NCBI RefSeq assembly: GCF_020379485.1
Contig: NC_063446.1
Location: 23,896,610 to 23,960,609 of the forward strand
DNA from: Brassica napus
Taxonomy: Eukaryota; Streptophyta; Magnoliopsida; Brassicales; Brassicaceae
Direction of reading: 5' to 3'
DNA: 64,000 bases
Of this stretch, positions 20,801-34,585 are shown one piece after another. Below the pieces are notes generated by a model that searched no databases, was not told where the DNA came from, and saw only the letters and a list, made by a program, of their open reading frames with translations. Numbering within the stretch: position 1 is the first letter of the stretch; each line of letters begins with the position of its first letter. A program made the position numbers and the translations under genes.

Positions 20801-23800
20801 ATAACTTGATCCAGCAGGACAGAAAAGGAGGATTTTTCTTCATTTCTACTTGATCGAGACTCAAATTATTTGTGTCATACGCAGGGTTCTCGGGGCCAGA
20901 AAACAGATGCACCAAAAGTGAAACAAGACAATCTTGACCTTCACTACACGAGACCAGGTCTTTGAAAGCGCAAAGACAAGATAAGAGCTCATTGCCAATA
21001 GGCAACACCTGTAAAAATAAAAAATTCTTAGTAATCAGATTTTTGCAAGAAAAATACTCTAAAGATGTCTATTAGGAGAGGTCATTGATATGAACAAAAA
21101 TCTATTGTCACAATCAATCATAATTGAGAATCTGTGGAAATTTAGGTGCATCCTTTTAACCATATTCTCAAAGGGACTCGACGAGCAACAGTAGAACACT
21201 AACATAATGGCAGCTGGAAAACAATTGATAACATAGATCACTACATTGCTGACAAAATATACTATACCTGACAGAACTTCAGCACAATGGGGAAAATTGA
21301 TGCACAATCTTTTGCACTCAAACTAGCCAATCTGTACAAATTGAGATGATTAACAAAAAAAAGCAATTAAGTATAAATGTGATCAAAATGAGGTAATACT
21401 AGTACAGGTAGGATCCGAGATATAAATGCACCTAAATGGTAACGTTAAACACCCCTGCAGGGAAAATACTTACAGCTCTTTCTTTGGAAAGCACGAGAGA
21501 GACATTTGCGAATGGCAAAGCAGTGAGATCGATCTGAAAACTGGAATACACCACCTAATCACACTAGACTCGGACACAATTCCAAATTCTTGAACCCTAT
21601 CTTCACTTGGACAAGTGGAATCATAACATCGTTGAAGAACTTCCACAAGCAGTTGAACAATACCCTCCTCTAACAATAATCCCTGAAATGAATAAATTCC
21701 AGGTGATAAAGAAACAAAAACAAAAGTGAAGGGAAAGTGTGTTCAAAAGGCAAAGGGTTTGACCTTCGATTGCGGATGCTCTAATAAACTAGCCAAAAAA
21801 TTAAGATATCGGTAGACCTGAAACAGAGGATAAGAGTGTTTAGGAACAGCAGTACATAGACAGAGAGTTAGAGAGGCAGAGCAAGCACCTTATAAGCTTC
21901 AGTTTCTCTTGTTGAGGACTCATCCAATATACCCTCTCTGATAGATGCAAATATGGGCCTCAGAAGGATAGACGCATGTTCAACCCTTTGACATGCAATA
22001 CGAACTATGAAAACCCGAAGCATATCTTGAATGACCACCAATGCCTATTTGCATCAAACACACAATTAATGCTGAACAGATGCTAACAAAAGCCAAAGCA
22101 GCAGAGAAATACTGAAGCTAACAAGAAAAAGAAAAACATACAGATACTGCATGATGTTTGATAATCTTTGCAATCTTGTCAAGATTGGGTGTCAAATAAT
22201 TTAGCAGCTTTTCAAGGGGGGCACGCTCCAGATACCAATTGATCTGTTTCTCCTTCTGTGGAGACATCAATGTCCCAACCGCCAACTTTCTAAGACCACT
22301 CAACAATGGCATGCCACTCTTCCAAAACCAGACTCCTTCTTCCGGGAGAATATCGCTCTTGCAGTGAGAAACAAATGAGGATTGAGATATAATCATTTTA
22401 AAGTATAAGACAGATAAATAGAGATTTTCTAGTTGCTAACATTTATATGAAATGAGTACATACATGTACAAAATTCCATCACAAAAGTTACGATAGAGTC
22501 ATATCTATTTGGCTGGAAATAAATGAATTTTCGCAAAATTAAAGTTACGCATGCCGTCACAATCACCGAGTAAAAACTAATTCGCAGAAAGTGTAAGATA
22601 TTCATACCAGAATGCAGAGGAAGCTACATGTTTCCTTTGGACCCAATGCAGGAACAGAGGATGTCTGGAAACCGGAGAGAAGAGAGTGGAATAGCCCAGG
22701 CATCCATCCATAAACTGGCCAGCAGACAAGGGCAGACACAATGAGGTGGCACACTGCTCCGAAGCCAAGAGCAGAATCTGGATAGTGGGAGGACAAATCA
22801 GCTGCACAAGCAGCTAGCTTCGGGCTGGAAAGAGAACAAGCTCAAAGCTTAGATTTGCTTATACATATCAGCATGTGATTTATACTAGTAAATCAAAAGA
22901 CACAGTATCCCACCTGACTTCTCGATGTAGCCTTAGGAGCGCCTTCATTAGTTTGGTGTTTCTATACTGCTCCTTAGAATCCTTTAGATAGAAAAGACAA
23001 TATCAATGGCCAGAGGAGAGATTGACACCGCATAATCCCGCCATTATAGAATCTCGGCAATAAAAATAAAAGCAGAACTAGCAATTAAATGTGAAAGAAC
23101 TAATATTGTTTAAAAAGTAACAGACCTGTAATCTCTGGAGAACAGATATCAAAAGGACAAGGGAAGGAATTAACAGATCCACTAAGCTTTGCTCACGATT
23201 CCGTTCAGATAAAAAGTCAGAAATAGAACTGCTTCCATGATCGTCATCAACAAGATAATCTGCCCAAAACGAAGGAGCTAGTTGAGGGTCACTGATAAAT
23301 ATTGAACTATTGATCAGAAGTAGCTGAATACATCATACACATATGGAAGAAAGTTACGAATAGCAAAAAAATTATCCAGCAAGTGGGCGATTTAAGCTCT
23401 TCCCACGCATCTCTTAACATCACGTTTAAATTTAAGACTTAAATAGAAGAGTCAAAAGAGAGCATAGAATATACACTCGTTTACCATAAATATTAGACGA
23501 CCTCTCAAACATGAAGCTGCAGTTGACCAAAATAGCATACACAACTGTAACCGCACCCTCGTCATATAAAGCAGCAGCAACAGTCTGTAAAAGGCACAAC
23601 ATTTTAGAACACTAAAATAAGAAGACTACACCATCTGAAGAGAAAAAAATTGCTGGACAAAATAATGGGGAACGATACATACTGTATTATCTGAAATCAG
23701 CGCTAAAATCCGAAGAGCTGTTGTCAACTGTGAAATCGATGAGTCAGAAAGGTTAACACCTTCAAAAGATTTCTCAAGGATAACTTTTTCGAGATTGTCT

Positions 23801-26800
23801 AGACCGTTCATCTCAGAGACATTCGACGATTCTCCAACACCATTCTCAGCCGATGTTAAATCCAGTGCAAGGATGCTTGATGATGATAACTGGGCGTCCC
23901 CTCCAGAAGCCAAGACAGCAGCATAACGTAAAAGGCCAACTACACCATGTTTGTGATAAACTACACCCGCATCAATCCATTTAAGTAATCGTGAAGGAGC
24001 ATCTTTTCGATTAGAACCACCCGGTGATAAAGCATGCAAGGCCTTATGAAGGACGGGGGCATGTTCAATCCAAGCATGCAAGCATGATACAGTTGAGTCG
24101 GAGACTATGACTTCAAATATCTCAGCAGCTGAGTGACATATTGCTAGATTAAGAGGTGAAATTCCTGAAAAGGAGAATGTTAAGCAAGTAAGAGGGTTTG
24201 AAGGAAGATAACCAAGAGACTATGCCAAGATAGTAAGCTCAAAGATGAAGCAGCATCGATACCACTATTTTCAACTGCTGGATCCGTATCCTTGACTGAA
24301 TTCAAAGCTTCAATCAAAACTGCTAAAGCCTAGAAAGAAAGATAAAGTATGTTACTGAAAAAGAGCAATACTATATCATTATTTTCCTGATTCCAGATTC
24401 ATACCTCTGGGAAAACACCTAAAGTCAATAAAGCTTCACGCCCACAGTCAGACCTGCACTTGCAGAAGGGCTTAAGGTTTATTTCAAAAGAAGACGAAAC
24501 AAACATAAGCAGATTGTGGAACATAGAGACATTCTCACCTAGAGACATCACGTAGCTCCCACAAAATCCCGAGAAATTCTTCTGTTTGTGGAGAAGATTT
24601 GAGCAAACGATCTACCGCACTCACCTGAAAGAAGTATGTAAACAATAGTAAAACAAAAATACAAATCTATCCATGTAAAGCATGTGCCCTTTATGGTAAC
24701 ATGAACCCACCACCCTCAAATGCACTTCAAGATTTATTCCAATTTCCAGTAAGCTGCAAGTAAAACCCTTGGATATCAAAACTGAAGCATAGCGCAGAGG
24801 GACACACTCCTCCTTGTTCAGATCAACAGATCCCTTTAGAGATTGTATTATTGTAGCAGTCAGTTGTGAATGATGTAGCAAAAAGCTCAATCCTGGAAAA
24901 CAGAAGAAATCCGGCTATATTACAACTCTAATGAACATAATGATCAAGTGTGTTCTAATCGGAAGGCTACGTAAGAATACCTGTGCGAGAAAACATGAGG
25001 GAAAGAATGATGTTTCCAATAAACATTGCGATATCAGTAAAGACATCCAGAATGTCTCCAAGTTCAGAATGCAATCCAGGTATTGAGAGAAGTGCTGCTG
25101 ACAAAGGAAGAAACCCTCGCTCCTGCTCACAATGAGATGCTTCAAGTAAGGTTTAGCAATTAGAATACTCTCTAAAATGATTTTAGGGACATTACGAGAA
25201 GGGGAAAAGATAGGCACATGACAGGCGACATATTCAGCAAATGGTTAAGCAATTAAGATAGTGCTGAGAGTAAAATTTAAAAACTAATTTAACCAAGATT
25301 TACCTTCAGAAGTGACAACATGTGCGAATCAGTTCCAGAGTTGGAAAAGGGACATGTCCATGAAGCAGTTAGTTTACTTGTGGCTTTGTATGACAACCAC
25401 CCCTCAGAATGATCAAAAACCAAACTTCTGTCGGCGTAGGCTGATGGTGAGGGATCTTCAACTGATCCAAGTGAGTTCATCAGCTTCTGTTTTGATAGTC
25501 GGCAGTAACACAAGTGACGATGTTAAATGGCTGGTTTACATGATTGTATTAACGACAAAATAACATGAAATTATAATCAGCAAACCTGGAATTTTTGAAG
25601 TTGAGACTTAGCATCAGATAGCATATTCAGATTATGAGTTGCAGCCCCATGAGAATTGGAGAGACTTTCCAGTGCTGACAACACTGCAAACTGAGAGAAA
25701 AGTATTAGTAACAAGATACGTAAGGGACCTATTAAGATAATGCCAACCAAAAAAAGATTCTTAATATGGAGAGTACCTCATATCTTGATATAATCTCATA
25801 AATTCTCAAGCGATGAAGAATATATATTGCAAGAGAGGCAACTTCATGACATGGTTTTTGCATGAGTAATTTCAGCAGAAGACAGTAGCCCTCACTCTTC
25901 CCAGACGGGATACTTCCGTCCTCACGAGGCCACCAACCTAAAAACCCCTCACATCCAACTGCATGGCGAGTAGCCTGCTCAACAACTCCAAGCAACAGCA
26001 AAGTAATGGTGGTCGAATTCTGAACATCATGACCAAACAAAAATACAAGTTGATCCATCCCCCCAGAATTGACAAAATGGAGGCAGCCTTCTCGACCAGA
26101 GCATAATAAAAAGGCCAAACTTAATCCTAGAAGAGTGGCTTTTCCCTGAAATGAGAAAAATACACAGCAATCATCTATGAATACTATATAAGTTTCTATC
26201 ACTAACGTGTGTGAGAGCTAATAATTTGGTAATACCTTTGAAAGCTGTGGAAAGGCAGTACACAAGGAATCACTTTCAAACTGAATATACGGACTTAAAA
26301 TATCGACCAATTGTTGGGAAGTGGCCAAATTAGTCTCTGATTCAAGAAAGCTGAGCAGCTCCGACGATCCAAGTGGCACATCTGATTCTTGAATTTCATT
26401 GAGATCAAGAATATCTTTCTTAACCTTGTCAGTAATATCATGGAAAATCCCAGAATCTACGGAACTGGCCACCGCCGTACAATTTTTATTCTTTAAAAAG
26501 AAATCTACATTGTCTGTGACATAAGACGAGACCCCAGATACTACCGTATCCACAAACTTATTTAATACATCATCAGTAGCTAGCTGGTCAAAGACTTTTA
26601 CCAGCAGCTGCAACAATCGCTTAACTTCCACGGACACATCTACAGCAGCCAGGGGTAAAGATACTATGTCCAGAGATGATAGACATTCCTCTATTGTTCT
26701 GTTGACTGAGTGCAATACCAATGGCAAGTCCTCAAGATTACCTTCAGTGGAATTCACAATATCAGTTACAGAACGACCTTCAAGAATGATATTGTACTGC

Positions 26801-28186
26801 CCCAGATCTTTCACGATGTTTCCATAGACGATCAAGCTCAAACTCCGATAGCTACCTCTAACCACCAGATGGTTTGTCACAACAGCCTGCAATATTGATG
26901 AAACGGTCCTTTAAAATGTGGATGTAACTTAAAAATGCAAGGACTTGAACCCTGCAAATGGAAGGTCTGCCTTTTGACATACAAGATCACAGAATCAAAA
27001 GGTATTCGATACTCTAAACTCCTTCCATTCTCAACCAAGACTAAACCCATTAACCTTCTGCAGTTCTGCTACAAGTTATTTAGTCCCTCTATTTTATCAT
27101 ATACTAAGACGAATATGTGGCCTAGCAATTACACATATAAACATCTCTAAGGGAGTGTGTTCTGATAACCAATTACTGTGGTCAAAGGACAGGAAAAGTC
27201 CTGTCTGAAACATCATATATAAGAATAAAGAACCATTGCCAAACTACCAGCACCAGTCGCAGAATATCAAACTAACCATACCAAAAAGAAAGGGAAAAGC
27301 AACAAACGTTTACAGACAAAACAAATCTTAGTAGTTACCTCCACTTCCAAAGGGTAGGGCGCTGAAGGGGTGTAAAGAAAAGGGTTGCAAAGTCGCTTAA
27401 ACTTTGATTCTCCTTCGCATCGAACGAACACTTCCAATGCAAATGATGGAGGTGAAGTTGCCCTAATGAAGAATATTGTCAACATTCAGATAAGTATCCA
27501 CAGATATCATGCCACCCACACTACAGACAAATCATCAATTCTAAGTCGCTCACTAAGAATACCAAGCCACCCATTTATGTGACAAAACTAACTATTGACT
27601 CAAAAATCTAGAGTTGTCTGAAAATGACAATAAACCTATTTTTAAACTTCTAGATTATTCAACCGAAATATTATCAAGGACCTGTAATGTAACAAAGCGT
27701 CATCAAAGAGCCAAATAGAGTTTACTACAACATGGGACAAATTCCAACAAGACTTGTAATTGCTATTTTACTACTCGAAGATCTTTCATAGTTAAATTCG
27801 ATAAAGAGTAAGAATTACACACAGCCGGAAAAACATACCCGAGAAGGGAAACAGCTTGAGAAGAAGAAGAGGCATTCTGCTCCAAAAACTCGCAAGCAAT
27901 GATGATTACTGGCTCAGCAAATATCACCTACGAGAATCAATGGAAACATAAAATAAATCCCCAGAAGCGTTAAAACTGAACAACATCAAATGACAAACCA
28001 AATCACCATATGTAATAGTTGGTTACGACCAACCACAGTTCGCACTAACTATTCCTACCAGACTTAAGAGACCGATTTAAAGAACAGTAGGGGGACAATT
28101 GAGAAGGTTACCTCGTCAACATATTCGTCCAATTGAGGATGAACAAAGGTCTGAGCGAACAGAACACAAGGCTCCGACCGCACCAT
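17865..28186 (-). CDS. VIR: VIRILIZER, m6A methyltransferase complex subunit
   Basis: Large scaffold of the nuclear mRNA N6-adenosine methylation writer complex (with MTA, MTB, FIP37 and HAKAI in plants). The first exon (28186-28112) encodes MVRSEPCVLFAQTFVHPQLD, the start of the conserved Virilizer N-terminal domain. Many coding blocks follow on the minus strand, including large ones near 26885-26236, 26145-25770, 24150-23680 and 22390-22120. The longest exon, 20082-18136, is rich in Gln, Pro and Ser with R-PPSVHVDDYVARER-type repeats. The last exons are 18047-17976 (ALLSNREKLCELLEQNPKLM) and 17885-17865 (EKLGQL, stop). Arabidopsis VIR (At3g05680, from memory) is over 2,000 residues, which fits. 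I traced the two ends exactly and the middle only as consecutive open blocks, so a small lesion could be missed. The neighbours match Arabidopsis order. Confidence 0.93.
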
Positions 28187-28760
28187 ATCTAGAGAATCGC
28201 TCCCAGTCTTGTCGATTTCGTGGCCTCAATTTAACTCAAGCCTGGTTTGCTAAACCTGAGGATTGCAAAAACTATGCCTCTGCATTAGAGTAACCAGAGA
28301 CACAAACGCAACTTAAACACGAATTCAAAAGCCACTAATCGAAATCACTCAGCCGCGGCCGATTCTGAAGAGTTCGCGAGCTTAAAGCTTATTATCTCTA
28401 TGTCAAACGCAGCAACTAGATCACGAATTGGGGATTATTGGAAGGTTTCTACGATAAATTGGGGCTAAATCTCACTAGTTTGGGATCGATATCGACCTTG
28501 AAAGAGGGAGAAAGCTTCGTTAAGAAACGAAGAACCTAGGAGGAATGTGAAATACTAGTGTGGTTGTTTAAGAGTGCGAATCGAAGAAGCTTTACCTGGG
28601 GATTGTAGAGAGAAAGAGAAGGCGACGCGGAGCAAAGGAGGAGAAGGAGAGCAAACGCCGATGAAGCTTTTTTTGTTTAACCGGCGTTTAAGGTTTTTAG
28701 GGTTGGCCCCGAACGATGATGATATCAAACTGAATTTCATTAACCGGAAATTGAATTTTG
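28187..28760 (-). promoter_or_regulatory. VIRILIZER 5' leader and promoter with telo-box
   Basis: Upstream of the VIR ATG. A telo-box (AACCCTA on the minus strand) lies at 28698-28704 in a GC-richer stretch, typical of housekeeping promoters in plants. A TATA box is not obvious. An intron in the leader is possible but not resolved. Confidence 0.45.
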
Positions 28761-29384
28761 CGGTTTATTCGATGATGCAAACCGCCGAAGCCAAACCGGT
28801 AATGTTTAGATTTGTTTGTTCTCTATTTGTCTTTTTAATATTTTCTTACTTTAAACATATACAAGATTTACAATTAATTTCATATTCGAAACAAACAAAT
28901 TAAAAAATATATATTATTAACATGAAAAATGATTTTTCTAATCACTAGAAATATTGTGTTATCTGGGCATGGGCGTTCGAGGATACAATTGAATTAGCTT
29001 CGGATTTATGAAATTTATCTTACTGAAATATATTTAAAGTTTGGTATGAATTCGATTCATATTTTTCGGGTTCAGTTCTTATATAAGTAACACATGTAAA
29101 TCTGGTTGAACTCGTTTTAAAGCTATCAAATGTGTGATAGGAAGAGTTCATTATACACTAATTTAATACTTGACATGATCCGATAATGATCAAATTGTTA
29201 AATGTTTAGAACTTTGCATATGAACAACACACGATCAAGTTGAAGATCCTGAGATCTTTGAGCAAGAAAAGAAACTGAGAAAGACAGTAAGACACACAAA
29301 CTTTTACAACTTCAAGCACATCGAGTAGATTATAATACATACTCTACGTCTCGACCAAGTTTACAAGAACACACGATCTTTTAT
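28761..29384. other. Intergenic between VIR promoter and NF-YA2 3' end
   Basis: AT-rich DNA; I see no gene or element. Confidence 0.5.
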
Positions 29385-29578
29385 TGAAAAGCAGGACTTA
29401 AAATATGTTACATAATCCACATAACTAGATGCTCTTACAACAGTTTCAGAAACATACATAAACACACACACACACACCCTTTTTTTTAGAAGAGCAGGAC
29501 TTAAAATATGTTACATAAGCCGCTTAACTTGAAGTTCTTACAACAGTTTCAGAAACATACATAAAACACACACACAAA
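29385..29578 (-). repeat. Tandem duplication near the NF-YA2 3' UTR
   Basis: About 85-90 bases are repeated: GCAGGACTTAAAATATGTTA at about 29391 and 29501, and CTTACAACAGTTTCAGAAAC at about 29434 and 29535. Both copies end in CA dinucleotides. It lies downstream of the miR169 site. Confidence 0.85.
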
Positions 29579-29713
29579 GAGAGAGAGAGGAGATAGAGTT
29601 AGAACAAGTGGGTTTAGTTGCCAAAACCCATCATTGTTCCAAACTAGTTTCACACTGAGATAAAATGCAAGGCTCCCTTCACCTGAGGGTGAAGAAGCCT
29701 TAGAGTAGAGAGT

Positions 29714-29734
29714 GAGCCAAAGATGAGTTGCCAG
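29714..29734 (-). promoter_or_regulatory. miR169 target site in NF-YA2 3' UTR
   Basis: The plus strand here reads like miR169 itself: 17 of 21 positions match, two others are G:U wobbles (miRNA positions 8 and 20), with mismatches only at positions 1 and 14. It lies about 110 bases past the NF-YA2 stop on the minus strand. miR169 control of NF-YA mRNAs through 3' UTR sites is well established. Confidence 0.9.
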
Positions 29735-29841
29735 TTCATAGTCAGATGGAACCAAGAAACAAGAAAAAACTCAAACTGTCCTTTATCAAGACAAAAGAGT
29801 TCTCTCTCTCTCGGTCTGACTGATGAACTCTGGTCAAAATA

Positions 29842-31139
29842 TCAGGTTTTGAAACTGCAGCAGCCATTATCCATTGCTGCTGCTGTGATCCACTTGCTAG
29901 GCATTACCTTGCCACCAAGGGGATGAACCGAAGAGCTTAAAAAGTAGTTCATGCTTGTAACTTCTGATCCTAGTCGGTTTGATAAGTTCATGGTCACGTT
30001 TTCAGGATGAAGAACGTCTGAATCCTGAGAGTTACTTTGCTGAGGCTGAGTCTGCTTAGTTCCATCGGCTTTCTTTGCATTGTTCTGACTCTTAGTGTTC
30101 AAGAACCTCCCACCAGATCCTCTAGGACGGCGCAATGCATGGAGATGGCGTGAATGATGCATATATGGCTGTAACATACACTAACATAAGTGCAAAACAA
30201 AACACACTAAAACTAGTTTCAATATGTTATAGTTTTACCTTACGGAATTTGCTACTCGGTTTGTTCTGATCAAGAACAGCAGCAGCCTTTGCACGTGACT
30301 GGCGTCGCCTGATGATTCCATGGTATTGCTTTGAGTTAACGTAGATGGTTCCATCTTCTGTTTCCATGTTTAGAGGAAGCATTACACTGCTATGAGATCC
30401 ATAGGGTGAAAGAACTCCATAGTATTGTTGTTCCACACATGGATACTTTTTGTACATCTAAATGACCAAGGAAGGAAACAGCCAAAGAACTATATTATAT
30501 ACTCGGAACAAATTAAATGACATTTGATGATAAGCTACATACTTTTTGGTAACACAATGATAAGCTACATACTTATTTTTTATGAAGAATAATGTTACCT
30601 GTGGCTGAGAAAATCCAAGTTCCAAGTAAGGTGGTTGCATCGAGAAAGCAGATCCATGAGGCTTTGGCACAACTCTTGGACTCTTTACATCACCTAACAG
30701 CATAACAGACTTGCAATTTATATTGACAACTTTCTATAAATAGAAACATTTGATGAGCTCAGTATTTGAAGCACACAAGATGACTCCCTTTTAGACTTAG
30801 CTCAGTTACATTCACTTCCACAAACCTATAAGCAGCTAGTTAAACATGTTCTACCAGTATTCCATATGAAGTTCACTATACCATCTATTTGCAGACATCC
30901 ATAGAGATTAAAGGCAAAGGAAGCAAAGACTTACCAAGTGAGAAAGCAAAGTGAGATACAGAGTTGCTTTGTTTATTCACACCTTGTTCTATCCCTCCAG
31001 CAGATCTGACCTTAACTCCGGCCAATGAATCATTATCTCCGGAGAGACTCTCTGGAGTTAACGGCTGAGATCCAAAAGCGTTCCACCAAGAAATCTGTGG
31101 AGCAGAGGGAAGACCTTCTCTCATAGTTTGCATAGCCAT
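29842..31139 (-). CDS. NF-YA2: Nuclear factor Y subunit A (NF-YA2 / HAP2 type)
   Basis: CCAAT-box binding transcription factor subunit that joins the NF-YB/NF-YC dimer in the nucleus. Coding exons on minus are 31139-30935, 30693-30599, 30457-30239 and 30168-29842, joining in phase. The NF-YA core spans the last intron: the A1 helix includes [18 protein letters not shown], then a linker with [18 protein letters not shown] and GGRF from the DNA-binding A2 part. The N-terminus [11 protein letters not shown] and [10 protein letters not shown] are typical of the family. The start is chosen at ATG 31139 (GAGATGGCT context). Regulation by miR169 is supported by the site at 29714-29734. The NF-YA2 assignment (At3g05690, from memory) rests on synteny with VIR plus family match. 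Confidence 0.93.
30527..30574 (-). repeat. Micro-insertion in an 18-bp duplication (NF-YA2 intron)
   Basis: ATGATAAGCTACATACTT is repeated exactly at 30527-30544 and 30557-30574, separated by only TTTGGTAACACA. It lies in the intron between the second and third coding exons. The spacer resembles the GTAACA end of other T-run stubs in this window. Confidence 0.65.
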
Positions 31140-31790
31140 CTCCAAGATCCAATACAAAGAGTAAAGAAAATAAAAAAGGAAGTCAAGATTCGACGTTGCC
31201 GAGATGAAAGAGTAGTTCCTGTGAAAGATAAACATGAACAAAAAGTCAACAAAGTAAAACTCTTTGTTACCCAAATGAGAAACTTTGGGATTTGGGAATT
31301 ACGCAAAACCACACGAATGACAAAACCCATATGTGAATCATCATAAAGAGACAGACTTGTTGTCTAAAGTAAGAACAAACTTAGAGGAACCAATAAAGAT
31401 AAAGACACAAGAAACTGATAACAAACCAAACACTAGACAGAAGAAGTTGAGTAAGATGCAAGTAAAACCCCAAATTTTGTCAACATCAAACACACCAAAA
31501 CCTATGTGAATCTAAAAGCAAAAATAGATTGACGAAAACTTACACACAGGAGTGAGTGAGAGTGAGAGAGAGCTTCAGATTCCTAGGAAGAGGCAAAGAA
31601 AAGCCCAATCGTTAGGAGCCATGTCGGTTCCAAATCAAGAAACAGATATCATTCACCAAGACTTTAATCAAGAGAGAAAGAGAAAGAGAGACTCACCAAT
31701 ATATGAATTACAAGTGTAGATGGCAGCTCTAGTTTCATCCACCAATCACCTTCAGCTTTTATGCTACTATGTTTCTGTCTTGTTTTCTTC
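31140..31790 (-). other. NF-YA2 5' leader, probably with introns, and promoter
   Basis: GA/CT-rich stretches at 31560-31600 and 31670-31695 look like 5' UTR. NF-YA genes usually have introns in the leader. Exact exon limits cannot be set from sequence alone. Confidence 0.4.
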
Positions 31791-34238
31791 TATAAATATA
31801 AAAAATAATAAACCAATTATCACTAGTTAATTTTATATTAAAAAATCTTTCAACTTAATATTGATATCAAACCATGGTTCACCCAATTCAACATGATCCA
31901 ATCCATAGTTAGTGATCCAATCCAAAATTAGCTCATCGATCATTGCTTAAACATTCTAAATTAATGTTTAAAAATAATATTTTGCGAAAATTAAAAATAT
32001 TTTAATATAAAAGAAATATATTAATCTTTTTGTAAGGAATTTGTTTTACTTAATAAGTCGATCTAACAAAGTATTTTATTCTACTCTTTTCTAACTGTAG
32101 CGTTGGCTTGACCTGCTTTCTTCAAAAGCTACAATGATCCCACTTAAAACTACTTTCCATCCATTAAGCAGAGTAGTGCTAGGATTGTCAACTGCATCGT
32201 TTATTTACTTATTATAATTGTGGTCCTTGTAAGCTTTTTAATATTAAATTTTGTATATGCGTCATATGCATAAAAGAATAGGATCACCACTCAAAATGAA
32301 AATAAAATATATAAAGTAACCAGTCTGACAATCCTTTGCTATTATAAGCTTATGACTCATTCCCTATCAATTATAATAAAAAGTCTACGGCTCTTAACCC
32401 TTGTATAATTCTGTAAATAGACCAAACACATACGTATGAATAGATTTGACGACACTTGTTGAGATGTTGTTATTCTTAACTAGGTTTTCAAGTGGTTTTC
32501 TTTACAGATTGTCCTTTTGTTTCCTCTTCTGTTATGTTTCTTTAAGTAGCTCAAGATCTTTTGTGAACATGAATGCACACGTGTGTATAACCTCTATAGA
32601 TATATAGTTCTAGAGAAATTAACAAAGTGTATATATTTGTAGAGGTTAATGTTATTTTTGGGACTCTCATTTAGTAGATTATGGATTAGTCTCCTTGTGA
32701 TAATTGACAATTGACAATTGACAATTTGACATTGTTTAAAATGCTAAAGATAGTGCAAATCTTAAATATAGCTATTTTCTTTTAATGTAAACACGCAAAG
32801 CTTAGCATGCAAATGTAAACCGTAAATGCAAAAAGAAAAATTAACGTTAAAAATATAAGAAGATACTACAACTGAATATGATATAAACGAAATCGAGATT
32901 AGATAGAAATACAATATAGTTTAGTTGGTTAGGTTTAATTAGTGTTTGCTTTTGTTTATATGTACTTCTGTACGTGGTGATTAAGCTTATTCCACTACCA
33001 TCTTTCTCTCTTCGCCAACACATTAATCATTTGAATTGTGCACTGGTAAATTTCTACTATCTTCTAACAAAAATATCTACTTTCATTATGTAGAAGCTCA
33101 TTTCAAATTCTAGTTTTAACTTACAATTATTTTATCTTAAAAGACATGGACCACAACCACAACTTTTTGTTTGGATTAGTGATCTACAACTTAAGTACAC
33201 TTGATAGAGGAAGAACGGAAATAGTTCATTTTTCAAATCATTTATACTTATAAATTCAACTATTATATGTTTGTATAGATTTTTTCAATATTGGTAAAAG
33301 AGTCACAGTAAAATTTTCATCGTATTCAAACATAAATTTTACCTTTAGAACACGAATTAATATATATCTCATTTTCTAAACAAATATTCATCCTATTCTC
33401 TTATATGATTTATTTATTTTAAGTCACATGACGGCTCCACTTTTTTCATAAACTTCCAAGAAACTACGAAATGACTAATCACCAACTATGTATTTTAATA
33501 AATATTATTTATTCCAAAAGAAAATAAGAGATTTAAAATACGGGAAATTGGCTATCCAACTTTTTAATACGCATATTATATGAGGTAGATCTCCATATGC
33601 GATCCACTTGAATGCACGAACTAAGTACAACAAAGTGGATGTCTAGTGTATACGTTTACGGTAGTGAATGAAGTAAAGAACATTGCTTTTAGGTCTTTTT
33701 TTCTTACTTTAGGTTTTGATCGTTTTGGCCAAGAAAAAATAATCCCACTTTCGTTTTTATCCTGTTTTAAAATTATTAAACTAATACAACTAGTCTTCTG
33801 CATTATATATTATTTTGTTGGACATGCAATCCACATCATTGGAGGCATTAGCACCCTTATAATGTACTTTAACTAATGTTTTAGAAAACTTTATATTTGA
33901 TATTTGTTCTCGATCTTGATTTGTAGAAATATCGGTAACGTTTGCAATTGTTAGTATCATAGCAAATGCCAAATTAATTACAAAGTTTGAATAGTTGAAT
34001 CCGTGACACACTCGTTTCTAGCTTATCTTTCCACTCAAACTAACACAATTTAAAAGTCGTTCTCTAAATAATTTCCTAGTTAGTTGAATTTCAACCTACA
34101 TATATTTACAACTTAGAGATCTACAAAACTCATGAACCATGCAGATCTTTAAACCTACATATTACATAACTCATGAACCATGTCGATCACACAATTTTAA
34201 AGGTGTTCTTGTTTAATCTCTAGGTTAGCTATGGCTTT
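31791..34238. other. AT-rich intergenic, 2.4 kb, no gene
   Basis: No coding frame beyond about 75 codons and no recognisable transposon. At 32704-32730 the W-box core TTGAC occurs four times in tandem as TTGACAA repeats. Confidence 0.55.
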
Positions 34239-34285
34239 AGCCAACACTATTTTTTTTTTTTTTTGTAACAAAGCCAACACTATTT
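34239..34285 (-). repeat. Poly(T)-GTAACA stub in a 14-bp target duplication
   Basis: AGCCAACACTATTT occurs at 34239-34252 and 34272-34285 around a T run ending GTAACAA. This looks like the tail of a truncated retroposon. Confidence 0.65.
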
Positions 34286-34509
34286 AATTTAAATAATTTA
34301 AGAGTCGGTCAAATTCGGAAAATGATGACATATTATAACAAACTGATTTTGGGCCACTAAGACACCCAGCCCATTATAGAACGTAAACAAGTAAAGAAAG
34401 GCCTTACTGTTTCGCTTTTTAGTTATCCCGTCAGACAAGAGGAGCAATAAAACGGCACACGATGCTTCTTAAGAAAATTAGAACAGCGGAGAATGTGAAA
34501 CTCAACAAA

Positions 34510-34560
34510 GTCCCACCTCGCTTACGGGAAAAGAAGGACCCTTCAGAAGCTCAGTATAAA
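34510..34560 (+). promoter_or_regulatory. U1 snRNA promoter (USE + TATA)
   Basis: The USE, GTCCCACCTCG (34510-34520), differs by one base from the plant consensus. TATAAA starts at 34555, a 34-base gap that marks Pol II transcription. The U1 start lies 31 bases after the TATA box. Confidence 0.92.
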
Positions 34561-34585
34561 TAAGACACTCGTGAGGTCTAGCAAA

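Noticed and set aside
28574..28903. 109-codon plus-strand frame over the VIR leader
   Set aside because: Antisense to the VIR promoter and leader with no domain; the composition follows the GA-rich leader.
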